A DNA stretch of 64,000 nucleotides from assembly GCF_900099935.1 (NCBI RefSeq), contig NZ_FNEK01000005.1, forward strand, positions 53,072 through 117,071, given 5' to 3'. The DNA is from Aliiruegeria lutimaris (lineage in GTDB: Bacteria; Pseudomonadota; Alphaproteobacteria; Rhodobacterales; Rhodobacteraceae). Made by a program: the position numbers and the translations under genes. Shown piece after piece: positions 11,168-18,981 of the stretch. Every line of letters begins with the position of its first letter. Position 1 is the stretch's first letter. The notes below the pieces were generated by a model that searched no databases, was not told where the DNA came from, and worked only from the letters and a program-made list of their open reading frames with translations.

Positions 11168-11854
11168 ATGGCAAATCTGAAGAAGATCCTGCTCGTCGAT
11201 GACGACGAGGACCTCCGCGAGGCGCTGAGCGAACAGCTCGTGATGACAGAGGATTTCGACGTTTTCGAAGCTGGCAGCGGCCATGAGGCGATGGAAAAAG
11301 CCAAGGCCGGAATCTACGACCTGGTCATCTTGGATGTGGGATTGCCCGATACCGACGGGCGCGAGCTTTGCCGGTTGATGCGCAAGCAGGGGGTGAAATG
11401 CCCCGTGCTGATGCTTACCGGGCATGACAGCGACGCCGATACCATTCTCGGGCTCGATGCAGGTGCGAATGATTATGTTACCAAGCCCTTCAAGTTCCCG
11501 GTCCTTCTGGCGCGGATCCGTGCTCAGTTGCGGCAGCACGAGCAATCCGAGGATGCCGTGTTCCAGTTGGGGCCGTACACGTTCAAACCGGCGATGAAGA
11601 TGCTGGTGACCGAGGATGACCGAAAGGTCCGTCTGACCGAGAAGGAAACCAATATCCTCAAGTTCCTGTATCGGGCGACCGAGGGCGTTGTGGCGCGCGA
11701 CGTGCTGCTGCACGAGGTCTGGGGCTACAATGCCGGCGTTACCACGCATACGCTCGAGACGCATATCTATCGCCTACGGCAGAAGATCGAACCAGACCCC
11801 TCGAATGCGCGACTTCTGGTAACGGAATCGGGCGGATACCGCCTGGTTGCCTAA
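11168..11854 (+). CDS. cenR: OmpR-family response regulator, CenR-like
   Basis: Two-component DNA-binding regulator of 228 residues. The receiver domain has the acidic pocket D11-D13, phospho-acceptor D56 (VILDVGLP) and K106 (YVTKPFK). The C-terminal winged helix includes LTEKETNILKFLY, VARDVLLHEVWGY and THTLETHIYRLRQKIE. The near-perfect alphaproteobacterial pattern resembles CenR, the essential envelope regulator of Caulobacter and Rhodobacter; orthology is inferred from memory. I prefer ATG 11168 to ATG 11162 because AGGAAGG at 11154-11160 is then seven bases away rather than one. No histidine kinase is adjacent, which fits the unlinked CenK/CenR arrangement. Confidence 0.85.
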   Translation: MANLKKILLVDDDEDLREALSEQLVMTEDFDVFEAGSGHEAMEKAKAGIYDLVILDVGLPDTDGRELCRLMRKQGVKCPVLMLTGHDSDADTILGLDAGANDYVTKPFKFPVLLARIRAQLRQHEQSEDAVFQLGPYTFKPAMKMLVTEDDRKVRLTEKETNILKFLYRATEGVVARDVLLHEVWGYNAGVTTHTLETHIYRLRQKIEPDPSNARLLVTESGGYRLVA

Positions 11855-11916
11855 ACGCCTATCCGGCAGCCTTACGCTAAGGAATGTATTAACCATTGCC
11901 GGGTTATAATCCCCTT

Positions 11917-11985
11917 GTCGCGTCGGGGTTATGGCGTGGCAACCTCCCTGTTGGACTGGCCCGGGCGTTTCGCCCGGGTTTTTTT
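11917..11985 (+). ncRNA. Candidate small RNA downstream of the CenR-like gene
   Basis: A TATAAT hexamer sits at 11905-11910, with no convincing -35 element. About seven bases later a potential transcript of some 69 bases begins. It contains a short hairpin CAAC-CTCCCT-GTTG (11941-11954) that exposes a pyrimidine loop complementary to Shine-Dalgarno sequences, and ends in a perfect intrinsic terminator. No open reading frame explains it. Anti-Shine-Dalgarno loops followed by a terminator are the layout of several alphaproteobacterial trans-acting sRNAs; whether this is an independent transcript or just the leader of the regulator's terminator is not settled by sequence. Confidence 0.4.
11960..11985 (+). 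terminator. Rho-independent terminator
   Basis: Perfect stem CCCGGGCG / CGCCCGGG with a TTT loop followed by seven T. It serves the CenR-like gene and/or the small RNA candidate. Confidence 0.92.
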
Positions 11986-12040
11986 GGTGATGCTTGTCGT
12001 CAGTGGAGGAGGTGGTCGTAAGCAAACTGCCACCGTTCGT

Positions 12041-12163
12041 GGGGGCGCTGCCCCCCGTGCCTTTCGGCGCTCCCCCGGGATATTTCAGGTCAGAAGAAGT
12101 CGTGAAACATCCAATTTTCTTCTGACTTAAAATATCCTGGGGGTTTGGGGGTGAAACCCCCAA
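12041..12163. repeat. Dispersed intergenic hairpin repeat, copy A
   Basis: A GC hairpin GGGGGC-GCT-GCCCCC (12041-12055), then GGATATTT (12078-12085), GTCAGAAGAA (12089-12098), an 18-base loop, TTCTTCTGAC (12117-12126) and AAATATCC (12130-12137), then a third hairpin TTGGGGGT / ACCCCCAA (12145-12163). The two AT-rich arms are exact inverted repeats with 3-base spacers on each side. A second copy with the same 8-mers, 10-mers and spacers lies at 21974-22076. Non-coding; it fills most of the gap before xthA. Confidence 0.85.
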
Positions 12164-12249
12164 GTCCTGCCCTCTGCCTGCAACGCTCTTTTCGTTTGAG
12201 GCCCGGCCAAGCTCCCGTTAGGGTCGCGCGGCCTCACGCGGAGAATCCC

Positions 12250-13038
12250 ATGTCCTTCACCATTGCCACCTGGAACATCAACTCTGTCCGCCTGCGGGCA
12301 CCCCTCGTCGCGCAGCTCCTGACCGAGGAGGCCCCGGATGTCCTTTGCCTTCAGGAATGCAAGAGCCCGGTGGATAAGATCCCCGCAGAGGTGTTTGCCG
12401 AGCTCGGCTACGTGCACATGATCGCGCGTGGCCAGAAAGGCTATAACGGCGTGGCGATCCTGTCCAAGCAGCCGATCGAGGATTTGGGCGACAAGGATTT
12501 CGCCGATCTCGGCCATGCCCGCCACGTGGCCGGGCGCTTGGAGAACGGGGTGACGATCCACAATTTCTATGTCCCTGCCGGCGGCGATGTGGCGGATCGC
12601 GAGGTAAACGAGAAATTCGGCCAGAAACTGGATTACCTGACAGACATGCGCGACTGGTTCCGGGAGCACCGCCCGGAAAAGGCGATCCTGGTGGGCGATC
12701 TCAACATCGCACCGCGCGAGGATGATGTCTGGAGCCACAAGCAACTTCTCAAGGTTGTTAGCCATACGCCGATCGAAGTTGATCACTTGGCCGAGACGCA
12801 AGAGTCCGGCCAATGGGTCGATGTTACCCGCGCCGACATTCCAGAGGGCAAGCTCTATTCCTGGTGGTCCTACCGCGCGCGAGACTGGGACGCGGCGGAC
12901 AAGGGGCGGCGGCTGGACCATGTCTGGGCAACGGCGGATATCTCGAATGCGGCCCATTCCAGCCGTATCCTGCGTCATGTGCGCGGCTGGGACAAACCCT
13001 CCGATCATGCTCCGGTGCTGGCGACCTTCGATCTCTGA
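12250..13038 (+). CDS. xthA: Exodeoxyribonuclease III
   Basis: AP endonuclease and 3'-exonuclease of base excision repair, 262 residues. Signatures of the endonuclease/exonuclease/phosphatase fold: TWNINSVRLR, CLQECKSP with the metal-binding Glu, GYNGVAILSK, VGDLNIAPREDDVW with the Asp/Asn pair, DHVWAT and SDHAPV with the catalytic Asp-His. ATG 12250 starts at the conserved MSFTIATWNINS; the frame is open further upstream but that region is non-coding repeat A. Confidence 0.94.
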   Translation: MSFTIATWNINSVRLRAPLVAQLLTEEAPDVLCLQECKSPVDKIPAEVFAELGYVHMIARGQKGYNGVAILSKQPIEDLGDKDFADLGHARHVAGRLENGVTIHNFYVPAGGDVADREVNEKFGQKLDYLTDMRDWFREHRPEKAILVGDLNIAPREDDVWSHKQLLKVVSHTPIEVDHLAETQESGQWVDVTRADIPEGKLYSWWSYRARDWDAADKGRRLDHVWATADISNAAHSSRILRHVRGWDKPSDHAPVLATFDL

Positions 13039-13109
13039 GACGCCGCCCCTTGCATGGGGACGGTCCATGGGCCATCTAACCCCCAAGAATTGTTCATGAG
13101 GAGCCACCG

Positions 13110-14030
13110 ATGCTGGAATTCGGCCAGAGCCCGTCGCAACCCGCCGCCGACCTGATCAAGGACGGCACCGAAGCGACATTCATGCCCGACGTCGTCGAGG
13201 CGAGCCAGGAGGTGCCGGTCATCGTCGATTTCTGGGCGCCGTGGTGTGGCCCCTGCAAGACGCTTGGCCCGATGCTTGAGCAAGCCGTGACGGCTGCCAA
13301 GGGCCGGGTGAAGATGGTCAAGATCGACGTCGATCAGAACCAACGCCTCGCCCAGATGCTCGCCCAGCAGGGTTTGCCGCTGCAATCGATCCCGACGGTC
13401 GTGGCCTTCTACCAGGGACAGGTCGCCGACATGTTCCAGGGGGCGCTGCCGCAATCCGAAATCAAGGCCTTTGTCGACCGTATCGCGGGGCTGGCCGGTG
13501 ACGGGGGCTTGGGCGAAGCGCTCGAAGCCGCCGAAGCGATGCTGGCCGAAGGCGCCGCGGCGGACGCCGCGCAGACCTTCGCCGCGATTCTCGGGGAAGA
13601 CCCCTCCAACGCGACGGCTTTTGGCGGCATGGTGCGATCCTATCTCGTGCTAGGCGAAGTGGAAAAGGCCGAGCAGTTCCTGAATTCCGTTCCTGCGGAG
13701 CTGGCTGGCAAGCCGGAAGTCGAGGCCGCCCGTGCCCAGCTCGAACTGTTGCGGCAGGCTGCGGATGCCGGCCCCATTGCCGAATTGCGGTCCGCGGTGG
13801 AGGCTGATCCGGCCGATCACCAGGCACGTTTCGACCTGGCCACCGCGCTGCATGCCAATGGTGAGATCGAGGAGGCCGTGGCCGAATTGCTCGAGCTTTT
13901 CCGGCGCGACCGCGAATGGAATGACGGTGCGGCGAAGGCCCAGCTCTTCATTATTTTCGACGCTCTGAAGCCGACCGACCCGGTGGTTCTCAACGGTCGT
14001 CGCAAGCTCAGTTCGCTAATATTTGCCTGA
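13110..14030 (+). CDS. Thioredoxin-TPR co-chaperone (CnoX/YbbN type)
   Basis: A 306-residue protein with an N-terminal thioredoxin domain carrying an intact WCGPC motif (C46, C49) and a cis-Pro region (SIPTVVAFYQGQ). It is followed by about 180 residues of TPR-like helices (GGLGEALEAAEAMLAEG, EEDPSNATA-type and LATALHANGEIEEAVAELLELF). This is the organisation of YbbN/CnoX, a holdase that passes clients to chaperones. The active CxxC pair indicates it may also be redox-active, unlike E. coli YbbN with its SxxC. First of a short run with the Lon-N-domain and Trm112-like genes. Confidence 0.9.
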   Translation: MLEFGQSPSQPAADLIKDGTEATFMPDVVEASQEVPVIVDFWAPWCGPCKTLGPMLEQAVTAAKGRVKMVKIDVDQNQRLAQMLAQQGLPLQSIPTVVAFYQGQVADMFQGALPQSEIKAFVDRIAGLAGDGGLGEALEAAEAMLAEGAAADAAQTFAAILGEDPSNATAFGGMVRSYLVLGEVEKAEQFLNSVPAELAGKPEVEAARAQLELLRQAADAGPIAELRSAVEADPADHQARFDLATALHANGEIEEAVAELLELFRRDREWNDGAAKAQLFIIFDALKPTDPVVLNGRRKLSSLIFA

Positions 14031-14057
14031 TGGCACAATCCGGCTAGGTTGAGGCGT

Positions 14058-14696
14058 ATGATCACGCAAGCTGACCTGCCCGACCGAATTCCGGTCTTCC
14101 CCCTGCCCGGTGCGCTGCTCCTGCCGCGCGCCCGGCTTCCGCTGCATATATTCGAGCCACGTTACCTCGCGATGCTCGACGATACGCTCAAGACCTCGCA
14201 TCGGCTGATCGGAATGATCCAGCCACGGGAGGGCGAGGGCGCAGGCCTCAACGCCATCGGCTGTGCCGGTCGGGTGACGGGCTTTTCCGAGACGGAGGAC
14301 GGGCGTTACATGATTACGCTCGCGGGCATCTCGCGCTTTCGGCTGCGCAGCCAGATCGAGGGCTTCACGCCCTATATCCGGGCCGATGTGGAGTGGACAG
14401 GTTTCGAACGCGACCTAGGCAACCAGGAGCAGGACGCGCATTTCCGCCGCGAGACATTCATGGATCTGCTCGCACGGTTCCTGGAGATGCGGGGGCTCTC
14501 GACCGATTGGGACAACCTGCGCGAGGCGGATGACGAATTGCTGATAAACTCGCTTGGAATGCTGTTGCCCTTCGATGTCGGCGACAAGCAGGCGCTTCTC
14601 GAAGCGCCGAGCCTCGTGGACCGGCGGGAAACCCTGACCGCGCTGATGGAAATTGCCCTGCATACGGGTGAGGAAGGATCCGAGGTGATGCAATGA
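14058..14696 (+). CDS. Lon N-terminal (substrate-binding) domain protein
   Basis: A 212-residue stand-alone Lon-N/PUA-like domain, as in YbbN-linked LON-substrate-binding proteins. Signatures: [58 protein letters not shown] and FRLRSQ. No ATPase or protease domain follows, so it is not Lon itself. Start at ATG 14058 behind GAGGCGT. Its stop overlaps the next gene by four bases (ATGA). It probably acts with the upstream thioredoxin-TPR co-chaperone in protein quality control; this is inference from context. Confidence 0.88.
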   Translation: MITQADLPDRIPVFPLPGALLLPRARLPLHIFEPRYLAMLDDTLKTSHRLIGMIQPREGEGAGLNAIGCAGRVTGFSETEDGRYMITLAGISRFRLRSQIEGFTPYIRADVEWTGFERDLGNQEQDAHFRRETFMDLLARFLEMRGLSTDWDNLREADDELLINSLGMLLPFDVGDKQALLEAPSLVDRRETLTALMEIALHTGEEGSEVMQ

Positions 14697-14884
14697 GCGA
14701 CCGGCCCGCTCCGCCGCAGCATGACCGCAAGATGCTCGAAGCGCTGGTCTGTCCGCAGACGCGGACGCTGCTGCGCTATGATTCAGAGCGGCAGGAACTG
14801 ATCTCGGTCGCCGCGCGGCTCGCCTATCCGATCCGCAACGGCATCCCGATCATGCTGGTCGACGAAGCCCGCGTGCTGGACTGA
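14693..14884 (+). CDS. Trm112/UPF0434-like small protein
   Basis: A 63-residue protein beginning with a short linker and then [17 protein letters not shown], and ending [19 protein letters not shown], which is the Trm112-like signature. Eukaryotic Trm112 has a zinc knuckle; here only a single Cys is present, as in most bacterial members. In other systems it activates partner methyltransferases; the partner here is unknown. Starts inside the stop codon of the preceding gene. Confidence 0.85.
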   Translation: MSDRPAPPQHDRKMLEALVCPQTRTLLRYDSERQELISVAARLAYPIRNGIPIMLVDEARVLD

Positions 14885-14917
14885 CCCGCCCGTACCGCAT
14901 TTCGCCCATTTACGCGC

Positions 14918-14969
14918 ATCGCCTTTAGCTGCCTCTCGGCTTCGCCTCGAACGCAAAAGGCGATTTTCT
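14918..14969 (+). terminator. Probable terminator after the thioredoxin/Lon-N/Trm112 run
   Basis: ATCGCCTTT (14918-14926) pairs with AAAGGCGAT (14956-14964) and is followed by TTTCT. The loop is long (29 bases), so this is less certain than a compact hairpin. Confidence 0.5.
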
Positions 14970-14998
14970 ATAGCTTGGGCCATGGGCGAGACACGTGA

Positions 14999-16228
14999 TC
15001 AGGCGGGTTTCCCCTTCAACAGGTTGGGCACGTCGCCCGTCACGCCCGCTGCCTCTCGAATGAAGCGGCGGCGCAGGGCGGGCATCTTGTCGATGGCGGC
15101 CATCCCGAGGCCACGGCCGAGGCGCAGGAGGGGGTTGTCATTTGAAAACAGCCGGTTGACTGTGTCCATTCCAATGGCGAGCGTGGCCCGGTCGAAGCTG
15201 CGCCACTGGCGATGGCGGTCCAGAACGAGGATAGAGCCGATATCCTCCCCGCGCCGATGCGCCTCGGCCAGCACCTGGGTCAGGGTCGCCACATCCACAA
15301 GCCCCTGGTTGAACCCCTGGCCGGCAATCGGGTGCACGCCCTGCGCGGCGTCGCCGATCAGCACCAGCCGGTCCTTCACCGTCTGGTTGGCCATGGTCAG
15401 GTTCAGCGGATAGCTGAAGCGCTTGCCGGCCAGCCGGATCTCGCCCAGGAAATCGCCGAAACGCGGGCGAAGCGCTTCCAGGAAGCCTTCGTCGTCGAGA
15501 GAGGCGATATGGGCAGCCGCTTCCGGCTCCTCGCTCCAGACGATGGAACTGCGGTTGCCGGGCAGGGGCAGGATCGCCAGTGGCCCGCTCGGCATGAAGA
15601 ACTGATGCGCGGTGCCGTTATGCGGTTTCTCGTGTTCGACGGCACAAACCAGCGCTGTCTGCCCGTAATCCCAGCCCGTCCGCTGGATGCCCGCGCGCAG
15701 GCCGACACCCGTTTTCCGTCCATCCGCGCCGACGAGAAGTGCGCCGGTGAGGGTCTCGCCCGAGGCCAGCGTGATGGAGGCGGCCTGCGGCGTGATCTCC
15801 TGTGCAACAACATCTTCGCCCGAGCGAGTGGTCACCAGCGGGTTCGCTTCGATCGCCTCCAGCAGCGTCTTGCGCAGGTAGCGGTCCTCGAGCAGGTAGC
15901 CCATCACGCCCTCGTCCAGTTCGCCGTGGTCGAAATGCATGGCAAAAGGCCAGATCGGGCCTTCGCCCGCACGCCCGTCGCTGGTGACGATATGCAGGAT
16001 CGGCTGGGCATGTTCGGCGACCTTTTCCCAGATGCCGATGGCCGCAAGCAGCCGTTGCGAAGCGAGCGCGAGGGCATAGGAGCGCCCGTCAAATTCCGAA
16101 TCGGCCCGGGCCTCGAAGCTCAACCGGTCCACGACGATGGAGGAAAGGCCGGCCTGGGCGGCGGCAAGCGCCAGCGAGGGGCCATTGAGCCCACCGCCAA
16201 CGATCAGGATATCGCAATCATGTGTCAT
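14999..16228 (-). CDS. UbiH/UbiF/VisC-type FAD-dependent hydroxylase
   Basis: Ubiquinone-pathway flavoprotein monooxygenase of 409 residues. It has the N-terminal dinucleotide motif GGGLNG (11-16), the DGRSYALA segment, LVGADGRKTGVG (second FAD contact) and GDAAQGVHPIAGQGFNQGL, the GDAAH-type motif specific to UbiH/UbiF. Which ring position it hydroxylates cannot be decided here. Monocistronic, divergent from the amidase. Confidence 0.88.
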   Translation of the reverse strand: MTHDCDILIVGGGLNGPSLALAAAQAGLSSIVVDRLSFEARADSEFDGRSYALALASQRLLAAIGIWEKVAEHAQPILHIVTSDGRAGEGPIWPFAMHFDHGELDEGVMGYLLEDRYLRKTLLEAIEANPLVTTRSGEDVVAQEITPQAASITLASGETLTGALLVGADGRKTGVGLRAGIQRTGWDYGQTALVCAVEHEKPHNGTAHQFFMPSGPLAILPLPGNRSSIVWSEEPEAAAHIASLDDEGFLEALRPRFGDFLGEIRLAGKRFSYPLNLTMANQTVKDRLVLIGDAAQGVHPIAGQGFNQGLVDVATLTQVLAEAHRRGEDIGSILVLDRHRQWRSFDRATLAIGMDTVNRLFSNDNPLLRLGRGLGMAAIDKMPALRRRFIREAAGVTGDVPNLLKGKPA

Positions 16229-16315
16229 CGCCGACAGACATACCCCGAGATGCAGGATTGTCCATGCGCTGCCCTGCCGCTACCGTCGCCGCGGGGCAGA
16301 AAATTGGAGTTTGGC

Positions 16316-17644
16316 ATGGACGAGTGGCTGACTATGACCGCGGCGGATCTGGGGCGCGGGATCGGGGCAGGCGATATCGACCCGGTGGCGCTTGTCGATT
16401 GTTATCTCGATGCCATCGCCCGGCACGAGTTCTCGCCTCGAATCTATGCCCGCACCACCGCCGAACGTGCCCGCGCCGAGGCCGCCGCCGCTGGGGCCCG
16501 CGCGCGCTCAAGCTTGCGGCTGTCGCTTCTCGATGGCGTGCCGATAAGCTGGAAGGACCTGTTCGATACCGCGGGCGTCGCCACCGAAGCTGGCAGCGCC
16601 CTGCTCAAAGGGCGGGTGCCGGAGGCGGATGCCGAGGTGCTGCGCAATGCCACCGCCGCTGGTCTCGTCTGCCTTGGCAAGACCCACATGACCGAGCTGG
16701 CCTTTTCCGGGCTGGGGCTCAACCCGATCACCGAGTCTCCGCCCTGCGTGAACGATCACGACGCCGTCTCAGGCGGGTCCTCCTCCGGCGCAGCCACCTC
16801 GGTCGCCTTCGGGCTCGCCGCAGCCGGAATCGGCTCCGATACGGGCGGCTCGGTGCGCGTTCCCTCGGCGTGGAACGATCTGGTCGGGCTGAAGACGACT
16901 TCGGGCCGTCTCTCGCTCAAGGGCGTGGTGCCGCTTTGCGCCCGTTTCGACACTGTGGGTCCGCTCTGCCGGTCGGTGGAAGATGCCACGCTCCTGCTGG
17001 CTGCCATGGAAGGGAGCAAACCCGCCGACCTCAAGGGTGTGAGCCTCTCGGGAAAGCGCCTTCTGGTTCTGGCAACGGCTGCGCTGGACGATGTGCGCGA
17101 AGCACCGCTTCGGGGCTTCGAGCAGGCAGTGGATCGTCTCGCCACCGCGGGCGCACGGATCGAACGGCGCAAGCTGCCGGTGGTGGCCGAGGCCCTGGCT
17201 CTCTCTCCCAAGCTCTTTGCGCCGGAAGCCTATGGCACCTGGATGGACGTGATCGAGGCCAAGCCGGAGCTGATGTTCGCCGAGGTCTGCGCGCGCTTCC
17301 GTGGTGGGCGCAATGTCAGCGGGCCCGAATATGTGCAAGCCTGGCAGCAACTCGACCGGCTGCGCGCCCAGTATCTGGCTGAAACGGCAGGCTATGAGGC
17401 GGTTCTCGTGCCGTCTGTGCCACTTCTGCCGCCGAACAAGGCTGCTCTGGAGGCCGACGGGGAATTCTTCGCCTCCGAGAACCTGCTGGCGCTGCGGAAT
17501 ACGCGCATCGGCAACGTGCTCGGTCTGTGTGCCCTGACACTGCCGACCGAAGTGCCCTCAGCCGGTCTCATGGTTATGGCTGCGCCAATGAGCGAGGAAC
17601 GCCTGCTTCGCTTGGGCAAGGCCATGGAGCCCGTGCTGCGCTAG
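16316..17644 (+). CDS. Amidase signature family enzyme
   Basis: Amide hydrolase of 442 residues with the full Ser-cisSer-Lys triad: K80 (PISWKDLFD), S155 (GGSSSGAATS) and nucleophile S179 (GSDTGGSVRVP). The sequence lacks features of GatA context (no gatB/gatC nearby), so a catabolic amidase of unknown substrate is the better call. Start at ATG 16316, seven bases after GGAG. Confidence 0.85.
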   Translation: MDEWLTMTAADLGRGIGAGDIDPVALVDCYLDAIARHEFSPRIYARTTAERARAEAAAAGARARSSLRLSLLDGVPISWKDLFDTAGVATEAGSALLKGRVPEADAEVLRNATAAGLVCLGKTHMTELAFSGLGLNPITESPPCVNDHDAVSGGSSSGAATSVAFGLAAAGIGSDTGGSVRVPSAWNDLVGLKTTSGRLSLKGVVPLCARFDTVGPLCRSVEDATLLLAAMEGSKPADLKGVSLSGKRLLVLATAALDDVREAPLRGFEQAVDRLATAGARIERRKLPVVAEALALSPKLFAPEAYGTWMDVIEAKPELMFAEVCARFRGGRNVSGPEYVQAWQQLDRLRAQYLAETAGYEAVLVPSVPLLPPNKAALEADGEFFASENLLALRNTRIGNVLGLCALTLPTEVPSAGLMVMAAPMSEERLLRLGKAMEPVLR

Positions 17645-17783
17645 GGCTCACCTCTGGCGCAAAAGCCACAAGCCCCGCGCGGAGTGAGACATTTTCTGGA
17701 CCGGGGGCCCTTCGCTGGCTAAGCTGTCAGCAAAACGGGGCGTAATGACCCCGATCCCTGAGGCAGTACAGAAAATCGAGCGC

Positions 17784-18968
17784 ATGACGTTCCCAGAGAG
17801 GTTCGCGGGCCTTCCCGATTACGCGTTTCCGCGGCTGCGGAAGCTCCTGGCCGCATCCCAACCGGGCGGCGAGGTCATCGATATGACCATCGGCGAGCCA
17901 CGCCACGCCATGCCCGGCTTCGTGGCCGAGGTTCTCGCGGCCAACACGGATGGTTTCGCGAAATACCCGCCCAATGAGGGCACGCCCGAATTGCGAGCGG
18001 CGATCTGCGACTGGGTCGAACGGCGCTACGGCGTCGCGCTCGACCCGGAGAGCCAGGTGATGGCGCTGAACGGCACCCGCGAAGGGCTGTTCGGGGCGGC
18101 GATCGCGCTCTGCCCGGAGACAAAAGGGGGCAAGAAGCCTGCCATCCTGGTGCCGAACCCGTTCTACCAGGTCTATGCCGTCGCGGCTCTGACGGCGGCG
18201 GCCGACCCGATCTTCGTGCCAGCGACGACCGAGACCGGTTTTCTGCCCGATTACGCCGCGATTCCGGCCGAAATACTGGACCGGACGGCTATCGCCTATG
18301 TCTGCTCGCCCTCGAACCCGCAGGGCGCGGTGGCCGATATGGGCTATTGGCGCGACCTGTTGGCGCTGGCCGAGAGGCACGATTTCCGCATCTTCGCCGA
18401 TGAGTGCTATTCCGAGATCTACCGGACCGCGCCGCCGACGGGTGCTCTGCAGGCTGCAAAGGAAGTCGGTGCCGACCCCGAGCGCGTGGTGATCTTCCAT
18501 TCGCTCTCAAAGCGCTCCAACCTGCCCGGCCTGCGTTCGGGCTTCGTGGCCAGCGGGCCGGAATGCATGCTCCGCATACGCCAGTTGCGTGCCTATGCCG
18601 GCGCGCCGCTGCCGCTGCCGCTGCAACGGGTGGCCGAGCGCGTATGGGCGGACGAGGCGCATGTCGAAGCATCTCTCGCGCTCTACCAGCAGAAATTCCG
18701 CCTCGCCGACGCAATATTCTCTGGCGTGCGGAACTATGTCGGCCCCGAGGGCGGCTTCTTCCTCTGGCTACCGGTCGAGGATGGCGAAGCGGCGGCGATA
18801 AAGGCCTACGAGCAGACCGGCGTGCGGGTGCTGCCGGGCGCCTATCTCGGGCGCGACGAGGAGGGAGGGAATCCCGGAAAGGGATATATCCGCGTCGCGA
18901 TGGTGGCAGATCTGGACGAATTGCAGCGCGGGTTGACGCTGCTGCGCGACTGCATTTATAAAGAATAA
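17784..18968 (+). CDS. Class I/II aminotransferase, DapC-like
   Basis: PLP-dependent aminotransferase of 394 residues. PLP lysine K243 ([11 protein letters not shown]), cofactor contacts GTREGLF, NPFYQVY, SPSNPQG and ADECYSEIY, and a C-terminal carboxylate-binding arginine region (YIRVAM). The opening [18 protein letters not shown] and the [12 protein letters not shown] segment resemble succinyldiaminopimelate aminotransferases of proteobacteria, so a lysine/peptidoglycan role is likely but not proven. I start at ATG 17784; ATG 17745, behind ACGGGGC, is a real alternative. Thirteen bases upstream of ftsK. Confidence 0.82.
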   Translation: MTFPERFAGLPDYAFPRLRKLLAASQPGGEVIDMTIGEPRHAMPGFVAEVLAANTDGFAKYPPNEGTPELRAAICDWVERRYGVALDPESQVMALNGTREGLFGAAIALCPETKGGKKPAILVPNPFYQVYAVAALTAAADPIFVPATTETGFLPDYAAIPAEILDRTAIAYVCSPSNPQGAVADMGYWRDLLALAERHDFRIFADECYSEIYRTAPPTGALQAAKEVGADPERVVIFHSLSKRSNLPGLRSGFVASGPECMLRIRQLRAYAGAPLPLPLQRVAERVWADEAHVEASLALYQQKFRLADAIFSGVRNYVGPEGGFFLWLPVEDGEAAAIKAYEQTGVRVLPGAYLGRDEEGGNPGKGYIRVAMVADLDELQRGLTLLRDCIYKE

Positions 18969-18981
18969 GGATAAAAATCCA

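Noticed and set aside
16316..17644. GatA subunit of the amidotransferase
   Set aside because: The triad fits, but no gatB or gatC is nearby and the sequence looks like a general amidase; left unnamed.
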